Positions 45,849 to 64,000 of a stretch of 64,000 bases of DNA are shown here, one piece after another. The position numbers and the translations under genes are program-made. Source of the DNA: Parapristionchus giblindavisi (taxonomy: Eukaryota > Nematoda > Chromadorea > Rhabditida > Diplogasteridae); the NCBI GenBank assembly GCA_943737045.1, contig CALSFV010000390.1, positions 174,645-238,644 of the forward strand, in the 5' to 3' direction. Position 1 is the stretch's first letter; each line of letters opens with the position of its first letter. The notes under the pieces are model-generated. The model saw nothing but the letters and a program-made list of their open reading frames with translations, searched no databases and was not told the origin of the DNA.

Positions 45849-47091
45849 GTCGTTTGCTTAAAGTAAGAAAAATAAGATTCACTAAAAATAAGAAAAGAAT
45901 GAGCAGAAGATGAGCATTCTGAACGTAAAATGAATGAAATACGCTCCGTCAACGTAAAATGACTAATTTAAATGGTATTTTTAAATCAAAATCAGAATCT
46001 TAAACGGAAAGGTCGCATCACAAATGCCTTGCATTATTCAGTTAACGGAATTGTATTGGGCGTAGATCTTACCGAATGTCTATTACATCTCTGGGGGTGG
46101 TGACTTATTTTAGAACAAAAACACATGATACTTGATGGTTTGCAGAAACATGTAATGTGGTGAAGATCTCTATTAATCATACATTATTTCCTTGCAAATG
46201 AGGTCAGGGTCAAGAATTTGTTCGTAAATTCGTAAACAGTGTTCTAAATTTTCGCATTTTTTCAAATATTTGAATATCAATCACAATGATGTTTACTTGA
46301 GAAATTCTTATGAACTTCATGAAATCGTGAACCACAAAATTCATGAAAACAGTAAATTCGTACATAAATACAGGATCTGCTTGTGATATAAAAATCGATA
46401 ACCTCTCTTAAATCTTTAAATAAGTCACCAAGATGAGTTTCAATCAACATCAATCATAGGGGTCGAATGAATTTTTTGGAACTCGATTAAAGACACACGG
46501 TAATTTTACTCTCCGCATAAGTAAAGTTCTCTAGCAGAAAAAGAAAGTGAGAGAGCGTGGTCAGAGCGCAAGCTCGGGATATCTGTTTAGTCGATAATCT
46601 CTCACCATCATCAATAAACCCATCGATGAGACTACCGGATGATATGCCCGAATCGCCGTCTTCAGTGGGAGAAGGAGGTTGGAGATGACATAGAGGGACT
46701 AGAAAGGGATTGCTATTTAAGACAACCGAAAAATGTTTCGGCTATCATGCTTTAACTATCTTACTTATTACGATTTTTATTAAACGGAACGAATATTTCA
46801 TTAAGAATCGTTAATTTTTGTAATAATTGTAACATAACAGAAGCATACATCGATTATTCTCTTCCATAGTGGATACTGCAAAAGTTGAACGCCTTTCGGC
46901 CCTGGAGTGTCTTCTGAAATATAAAGCTCTCATGATCGATCAGTCAGAATTTCATTATTGGCAGCAAACGTTCACCATTCTGTACAAGAAAGCGAATATG
47001 TTCAAAGGTGCCCTTTGTCCAAGGTTTAAAAAAATCAATAATGTAAATCATTTTCAGTATGTCTACCGTTAATGACCTACCGTATACCTAC

Positions 47092-47455
47092 CGTTCTCGT
47101 CGATGTTCTAGATCGACAACGTCAATGAGTGATCTCAATACTCTGGAGGCGAGAACGTGCACCTTCCCAGGAGGACTGCCACTTCGCAACTAGAATACAA
47201 TCAATATGTACGATACTGTCGTATCTTATCATCTTAGGGGACATCTGTCGTTTTAAGGGATACGGTGTAAACAATCAATGAAGTGTAATTATTGCTGTAA
47301 TTTTCATACCATTTCAGACTGTATAGTATCGCAAAGATCAGGCAGAGCGGAACGTTTAAAATTTGAAATTTGTAAAAATAATTTTAAAATTGTTCTCACC
47401 TGCGGCATACTGCGTACTGTATCAATGGTTGAGGATGTTGTATTTAGATTATGAA
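47092..47455 (-). CDS. lfe-2: Possible further upstream exons of lfe-2
   Basis: Exons 47400-47455 (HNLNTTSSTIDTVRSMPQ) and 47092-47189 (LRSGSPPGK…DLEHRRER) have good splice signals, join at phase 0, and leave two bases, which fits exon 45445-45543. I could not find the exon with the start codon that should precede them. They might instead belong to an unrecognised small gene. Confidence 0.35.
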
Positions 47456-49609
47456 CTGAAATACGAAATTATTTTAGGGATATACGTTTAGTCAAAGAAC
47501 CGGAACAATGGACAATGAATGAATTAGAAGGATTCAGCCAAAACTTCAATTAGAAACAATTTGCGAAATGACACAAAGTGTAAACTTTAGTAAAGTTCCG
47601 TCTATGCCAAAGGCCATCCACAAATATAGTAAATAGATCAAACGTCGATTCTTACTCTCAAAACGATCAATTCGAAAAATTGTGTGATAGAATCCAGATT
47701 ACACGGGCCACAAATTAATTATCATTCCTTAGTCGTGATTTATGTCTCTTCTTATAGATGAGGCTTATTGATAAGATATTAATCATGATGATTAGAAAAT
47801 CAAAAGATGATAGGATGAAATACTCAGGCAGCGTGATCCTACCACCATGCCAGTGACTCTTCTCGATGTTTGACTCTCTCGTTCAGCGTGATCTCTCATC
47901 ATTTCTCTGCTTCTCTAACTTGAAATGCATGAATCGCGAAAAAATCCAACGATAAATGCACCCAGAATTGCGTACATTTTGCTATTTTCGGAGCGTTTTA
48001 AACAAGATAATGTCCATGTGACCATCTCTTACAGTCAATTTAAGTGATAAAACGAGATCATTCGATTTCTGATTTTGCATCAGCCAATGTTGATCAATAA
48101 TTGTATTGTAAGTTAGGTTTGGTTGATGAATCAAAGATCATCGAAAGGATGAAAAGAATAGTAATAAAGGCATATGACAATAGTGATAACGTTTGATCGG
48201 AGGAGACTGAACAACAAAAGAACATGACTAGAGAGGGAAGAAATGGAGAGAATTAGACGGTTAGAGATGGTTAGAGAGTTTGATATGATCATGACAGATG
48301 ATGATTGAATGATGTTACATTTATTATGTTTAAGGTAATCTAAAAATAGTCAGTACTTTTAAATGACATTATCAAGATTAGCACTTATCAGAGAATGTTA
48401 TACAAGCGAGAAGATAGGTAATTTTTATGGCGCGCCACGAGCTAATTTTGCTCTCCGCTATCACCCGAATCTCTCGTAGACTAAGTAAGTGAGAGAACAT
48501 TGTCAGACCGGAAAGTTTCAAAACAGCTCTTGGGGAGCCTCTTTTAAACGCAACAAATTTTAAAAAAAGTGGAACAGTAGGAAGCACTCTATACGTTGTA
48601 TTCGTTATGGTATACCAGACGACAACGAAATAGTGTTTGATTTGAATAAATAAAGAGAATACTTAAATAAATATATTGTAGAAAGAGAAAAAACAATGAC
48701 AAAGTGAGACGTCTGTAAATATTGAAAGTACGCAAGCAAGAGAGGAATGCACCACCGTCACTCCGTCCAATTGGCATTTGTCTCGAGAAGAATGTATTGG
48801 AATGATTGAATTGTTATTTTTATTCGTTCATATCTATAATGGGAAGGGAATACAAGGAATGTTCTAGAAATAGAAATTCAGTGACCAGAAATGAATCGAA
48901 AATGTAAATATATCACAAGGGAAAGTGTGAAATTAAGAAGGAAAAACAGGATTTATATGTTCATCGTAATTATGTGAAATATTTTATGTGAGAGTCCAAG
49001 CTGTTGTGAAACTATTCACTCTGACTGCACTCTTTCGCTCTTTTTGTCTACGAGAGAGTACTACCAAAGCGGAGAGTAAACTTTAAGAGAATATAGCGTG
49101 AGGACATTAGCTAAATATAGAATACAAACAGTTTTGCCCAGTTATTCACTTGCCTTTTCCATCAAAATAAAAAAAAATGGAACCAAGAGCATAGATCAGT
49201 TTTCGTGCAAGGAAAAAGAAGAAGAAGATGAACAAAGTATAGTAAATACGAGGAAGGAAGTTAGTTCTTCCTTCTAGAAAGCTATTCAAACGATTCGAAT
49301 CTCTTGATCAATCTCCCTCTTTCTCTGGTGTCTCTCACAATTCTTGTGTCTCTCTATCACCTCTTTGTTCCATTCTTACTACGTTATTTCTTGTATCGAT
49401 CGATTGCTCTACAATAGGGATGATGATAAGGAGAGGGAGAGGGAGAGATGGAGGGGGAGAGGGAGAGAGAGAATCAGAAGTAGAAAAAACGCGGACAATG
49501 GACAAGAATGACACATGATCAATGAACGTCTTTTCTATCAAATGCGCGATTCAGAAGATTATTGTTGAGAACCAATCAATAGTGACATTCACTAGTCTAC
49601 GATTATGTT

Positions 49610-49723
49610 AAAGGCACACCCGAGCTAATTTGCAACTCTCCGCTTTATCAATCGCTTTCTTTGTCTACAAGAGTATGTTGCAAGAGCGTAGAGCGAAATT
49701 ATCTCTGGATGTGTCTTTAACCG
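49610..49723. mobile_element. Member of a dispersed MITE family of about 115 bp
   Basis: Inverted ends around AAAGGCACACCC and GGATGTGTCTTTAA, with GAGCTAATTTGCAACTCTCC inside and a complementary GAGCGTAGAGCGAAATTATC half. Other members or fragments: about 33009-33137, 36795-36925, 43485-43592, 44275-44395, 46493-46575, 48426-48550, 49015-49096, 50585-50700, 59957-60076 and 62566-62625. The core is an inverted pair of ACTCTCCGCT and GAGCGGAGAGT separated by TTTGTCTAC. Confidence 0.65.
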
Positions 49724-50584
49724 AATACGTGCAAATCTATTTACAAATCGTTATCGGAATCGTGGGGAATATCAAGGACACAAATCATGATTTCATATAA
49801 GCATAGTATCAGAGAGATGTGTCCGGATGCTATGATTCTTGGAAACTACAGTGCACAATTGTGTGAATACGACAAGCTACGATGATCAAAGTTCGAAAAT
49901 GAACGAAACAACGTGAGGAAATGATAATAAATGAGGTTTATGAGGGGTTGTCTGGTCGTTTCACGACCTGATTGAGTCAACGAATCAACCCGAAATGAGA
50001 GGGAGAGGGAGAGGGACAGGGAGAGTTAGGAAAGGGAGAGAGAAAAGGAGAGGGAGAGTGAGAAAGGGAGAGGGAGAGGGAGAGGAGAGAGAGCGATTCG
50101 CGGACATTACGTGAAGCATACCCAGAATGTCTTTTCAGATCAAACGAGAGATCGTGGGAAATGAAGAGACGCAGACAGCTAGAGATCTACTAGAGACAAC
50201 AGATTCTGAGAGAGTAACAGACAGTCAGAGAATGGTTAGAGAACCCAGTAATATAGGAGACGGAGAGTTGGAGTGTGACGAGAGAGCATACAAGTTGAAG
50301 AGACAGAGAAAGAGATGATAGAGTATGGATGAGTGAGAGAGTGTGATCATGAATGGAAGACGATGTGCAAACACTTTCAGCTCATGAATTCAATCGAGTT
50401 TGATTCGGAAAGGAATCATAGATTCAGATCAATCATGAAAACCTCCAATGATTTTAACAGGGTTTGAAAATTATACAATAACTTTTTTTGCTCGAAAACT
50501 TAAAAGCATTAATTTTTGTACTATACAAGTTTAGAATGTGCATGTAATCGTACTACTTAATTAATATACACTAATTGATCATAA

Positions 50585-50700
50585 AGGTGCATCCCGAGCT
50601 AATTTGAAACTCTCCGCTCTTGCCCTACTCTCTGGCTTTCTTTTACAACGAGATAGTATTACCAATGCGGAGTAAAATTTGCTGGGGTGTGCCTTTAAAA
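50585..50700. mobile_element. Second clear member of the 115-bp MITE family
   Basis: Reads AAAGGTGCATCCCGAGCTAA at the left and GGGGTGTGCCTTTAAA at the right, with paired CTCCGCTC and GCGGAG cores. It is one of the best-preserved copies in the window. Confidence 0.65.
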
Positions 50701-52118
50701 GGGTTACCACAAATATATTTGAAAATGGACCCGTGGACCCCGGTGCAATCTAGACACAATCAAGTACGAGATAAGTGACGTAATTCTATTGCGTTTTTAT
50801 CTTCCGAAAGATCAAATCATGAAATCGGTAAGATAAAAGTCTGACAGTCTAAAGATATATGAAAAAATCCGCTGACCATCCCGTACCTCACATGAATGGA
50901 ATACCTATGGCTCTTATCACTAAAATCACGACATCATCGGGATCTCTTTGATGCATTTAGCTAAAGGTGTGCCCCAAGGAACTCTTTGGAATAATTCAGC
51001 AAGACTGCAATGGAGGAGGGAATTTTTAAATCTTAAAAAAAACTATAGGATCAGCCTAGTCGCCATTCCAATAGAAAGAAGTCACTAAATGAAACATCAA
51101 AATTTACTTTTGGTATTCCTCGACAAGCTAAAAATTTGAAGCAACTGAGAGTGATAATACCAGAAATAAATGAATGTAATCCGCATCAAAAGAGATCAGC
51201 GATAAACATTTCTAAGCCTTGTCACGATCTTGATAATGCCATCTGGTGTGATTAATGTCATAAAGGAAAAGTTGAGTCATTTGTGGTGTGAATTTACTCA
51301 TTATTATTCATTATCACCATCATAAAATAGTTTGTAGACAACTCTTTATCTTAAATTGTTGAATTCACTTTCATTTCATTTTCAACACATTTAGCAAGAG
51401 TTTGTTTGGCTATGGGCTCTGGCGTGCAGGGTGTTTCATATCTTGCTATTGGCATCGCTTAGGAAGGTCCAACTGCCTTCCAAATGAGTCGTTGAAAGTG
51501 GTCGCAAATTGAGCGCTAATCAATTTACACTATGACAAACAACAATGCTGGAATTACATGGACACAGAAAATGCTTTGAGCAAAGTTGCCTTCACTTCTC
51601 ACATCAGAGTGGACTTTCGTTTAGAGTGACAGAGATCAAAGATCATCGGCGAATCCCATTTTATGGCTGGATCGGGATCCTTTTTACTCACTCACTTCAC
51701 ATCTAATCACTGTTATGCATTGTTCCGTGGGCCTTTTGTCGGCAGATTGTCATGTTGCGTGTCCAATTCATAGTATCACAAGGAGGAATGATGAGATATT
51801 GATGATGATGTGGGGATTGATGTGAACAGCATCTTTCGATTCCACTTCAAATCGTAATCATACAGAAAGGACCTCATAGAGGTAAAGGAAAAGGTAAAGA
51901 AACATCCAGTTATTCCTGCGTGGGATCACTGCAAGATGAGTGCTAATTCAAGACCAATTCAGTCCGGAGGATCTAATATCTTCATCTAATATCTACCTCA
52001 TATCACACATTATTTCTTTCTTTCACTAGCAGGAGGTGTGAAGAGTGTGTTTGGATGAGAGATTAATGGATAGAGGGAAAGCAAAAAGACCAGTTTGTTT
52101 AGGGAGAATGGTTGACAA

Positions 52119-52189
52119 GCATCGGTGGTTCAGTGGTAGAATGCTCGCCTGCCACGCGGGCGGCCCGGGTTCGATTCCCGGCCGATGCA
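52119..52189 (+). tRNA. tRNA-Gly (anticodon GCC)
   Basis: 71 nt. Acceptor stem GCATCGG/CCGATGC, followed by discriminator A (CCA is not encoded). The A box reads TGGTTCAGTGGTAGAATGC. The anticodon loop CTGCCAC has GCC at its centre, closed by a CTCGC/GCGGG stem (one G-T pair). The T-arm is CCGGG TTCGATT CCCGG. The sequence is almost the same as the standard eukaryotic tRNA-Gly(GCC). It reads GGC/GGT glycine codons. No intron. It stands alone between lfe-2 and nab-1, and only a modest T run follows (TCCTTTTGC). Confidence 0.96.
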
Positions 52190-53156
52190 ATCCTTTTGCT
52201 GTTTTTTCTGTTTCACTTTCATACTTGTGAAGAAGATAAACTTTTATACGGACGCTTCAAACGAATCAAAATTCAGTTACGATAGATTTTATTTATATTG
52301 TGATTGAGAATATTGGAGAGATGACAAACGTCGCCCTCGGTGTGGTTTGGATTACGGTATCATTGCACGACATAGCAACGGGGAAGATAAATGAAAGATT
52401 CTTCAATGGAATACTATGTGATATCTACGATAAATTGAACATCAAAATGATTCGCTAAAATAACTTCGAATTTGTACAAATACAAAGATTTTTGAGAAAA
52501 AAATTAAGAAATTATGCGAAAATGGCGGGAAGAACTTCATTGGCAGTATAAAACAAACTAATACAGATTCTAGGTTAGATAGAGATGAAGATTACGGTAT
52601 GATCAATGTGGTGTGATATGTTTGCGTGCAACGCGTGCACACGATCAAGGCGAGAAATGAGAATATTATGTCGAAGTGATTCTGCTTCAGTAACCTCAAA
52701 ACGAACAAAAGTGGAACATTTTGGCAAATTGTGACAAAATTGGACAAGGTTCACAAATTTTGAAAACTTTGAATAATGACGATTTGTTAAATTTTAATTT
52801 TTTTTTCACAATTTGCCACAAATGTTTCACTTTTCTTTGCTTCGACGGCATAGTGATCAGTAACGATCAGACCCGGTGCTAGTGTGTATGGTGTGGTGGT
52901 GTAAGGAGGAGATTACGGTAGGTCTACGATTGGTAAACATCGTCGGGTGCAACACCATAATGGTGTCTTGTTAGGATGAAAAGCGGTTAGCTAATATATA
53001 CGGAAACTGCTCTACTGGTGCTGCAGTATACAATTCAGGCCAGGGGTGAGCCCATATTACAGACAGATCCGGGGTAAGTAAATGCTAAGAACCGGAGCCG
53101 GAGAATAGGCAGGAGAAATCCGGAACCGGTAAATGATGGTGGCTATGGTAGAGCCG
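52190..53156. other. Spacer between tRNA-Gly and the 3' end of nab-1
   Basis: Contains an imperfect inverted repeat at about 52720-52830 (AAAGTGGAACATTTTGGCAA at the left; its complement-like CACAAATGTTTCACTTTT at the right), related to 27545-27670. This interval should include the 3' UTR of nab-1. No gene seen. Confidence 0.45.
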
Positions 53157-63005
<9,849 letters not shown>

Positions 63006-64000
63006 GTCTAAATTTTATAATTTTCTAAATTTGTATCTTAAAACCTTTTTTTTATTAAACATTGAGGATTTCTGACGAATGCGATAGCTCTACCAGAAAT
63101 TATAGTAGTAAAAATCTTGACTTTATTGAAAATAAATGAGAAAAAATAACTGGTTTCTTTAAATTCTCTCTCTCATTCTCTCTATCTCCCCCTATGTTTT
63201 GAAGACCATAAGAGTAATTTAGAGCTGTAGTGCATAAGTGAATTAAGTTGCATGAAAGATGATTATTGACCGTATAAAATATACTTGTTTATTTGGTACG
63301 AGAGTAGCCAATCACTCCCACAAGACATTTTCTGGTTTTGCATGGTTCAGAAACTATGCCGATCTCTTTTATATATAATATAGCGCGCGGCGAAGGTCAG
63401 CCGGGTTAGAGATAGGCAGCGGAGAGACAGTCTAGAGGCGGGGCGAGATGTAGAAGGCTACATCTCGCTCGCCTCTCGATTGTGACTTCCGTTCGTTAGC
63501 ACCATTTGTCATTTTCTTATGCAAGTACATTTTATACGCACAATATGAATAATTGGTGATAACGATGGCCACTGTAGTACGGAGAAAGTGAGGAATAATG
63601 GGGGGATGAAGTCGAACAGATGGAAAAGGAGAGGGAGATTGAGGGTGAGTGGGGTTTCATTCGAGATTGTTGACGGTTTGACGGAACGGGATTAAGAGAA
63701 GCAGAGGAAGAGAAGATTCAGACTATGATATGAAGGAATCATGGAGGTAATACCCATTGTAGGATTAAGGAATAGAAGAAGGAAGGGAAGACTAATAAGG
63801 AGAGGGGGGGGGGGGGGGAGAGGAGGAAGAACGTTGTAAGGGAAGGCAAGGGGAGAGAAATGGAGGGTGAGAGAGAGAGACTGTAAAACGCGCAATCTCC
63901 AGTGCGTAAGAGGTTCAATTGAACAATAGGCAATAAACAATAGTTTTGAGTTTGGAACACCCAAAAATTTTGGGTGAAGAAGAACAAAGTAATCAACCAA
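63006..64000. promoter_or_regulatory. Upstream region of nab-1 (promoter inferred), polypurine at the right edge
   Basis: Lies directly upstream of the nab-1 start. It contains TATATATAATATAGCGCGCG near 63370, a GAGGCGGGGCGAGATGTAG / CTACATCTCGC inverted pair near 63437-63470, and GA/G-rich sequence from 63600 to 63885 with a run of about 16 G near 63806. No exon was found. The promoter call rests on position only. Confidence 0.35.

Larger units (their letters stand above)
47456..52118. other. Mostly non-coding stretch before the tRNA gene
   Basis: Holds several 115-bp MITE members and GA-rich tracts (49430-49480, 49995-50095). Short ORFs follow the repeats. No exon with splice support was found. 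Confidence 0.45.

Noticed and set aside
46606..46698. Possible exon (…PPSPTEDGDSGISSGSLIDGFIDD in one frame)
   Set aside because: Splice signals are fair and two frames are open, but neither phase fits the flanking candidate exons (47092-47189, 45445-45543).

Overview
This window is nuclear DNA from a nematode, most likely a rhabditid. It is AT-rich, with short GT-AG introns, acceptors mostly of the TTTCAG type, and very many short TACCGTA/TACGGTA words and inverted-repeat elements. Two genes are recognisable by family: an inositol-trisphosphate 3-kinase (lfe-2 type) and a neurabin/spinophilin (nab-1 type). In C. elegans, as far as I recall, both are on chromosome I. I could not assign a genus. 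Almost all genes are on the minus strand and split into small exons, so the models below were assembled by hand from splice signals, reading phase and agreement between copies.

Left third (1-23.5 kb): a tandem array of a multi-exon gene family. Each gene encodes an acidic N-terminal half, a basic coiled region, and two zinc-binding-like C2CH motifs with THAP-type spacing (C-x2-C-x37-C-x2-H and C-x2-C-x48-C-x2-H), as reported for the nematode LIN-15A/LIN-56 group. The window holds one open copy (4197-10378), a broken 5'-truncated copy (324-3632), orphan 3' exons (10681-11073) and a mostly open copy (16353-23450). Base 1 lies about three bases past where a further start codon should be, so the array continues to the left. 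Because the copies are close relatives, several transposon insertions can be read as filled site against empty site. These include a 3.16-kb foldback element that carries a 100-codon ORF, a 1.2-kb relative without it, hAT-like MITEs with 8-bp target duplications, and a decayed mariner.

Middle (24.7-47.5 kb): the IP3 3-kinase gene. A compact 3' catalytic block (24.7-28.8 kb) is preceded by about 10-20 kb of long introns with several candidate alternative first exons, whose phases match two alternative acceptors of the first shared exon. Repeats (GA-rich tracts, a roughly 115-bp MITE family, hairpins) fill the introns.

47.5-53.1 kb is mostly non-coding DNA holding repeats and one tRNA-Gly(GCC) gene. 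From 53.16 to 63.0 kb lies the neurabin gene, modelled as 22 exons and 785 codons with a PP1-docking RVxF motif, a PDZ domain, a coiled coil and a C-terminal SAM domain. The last kilobase is its upstream region and GA-rich DNA.
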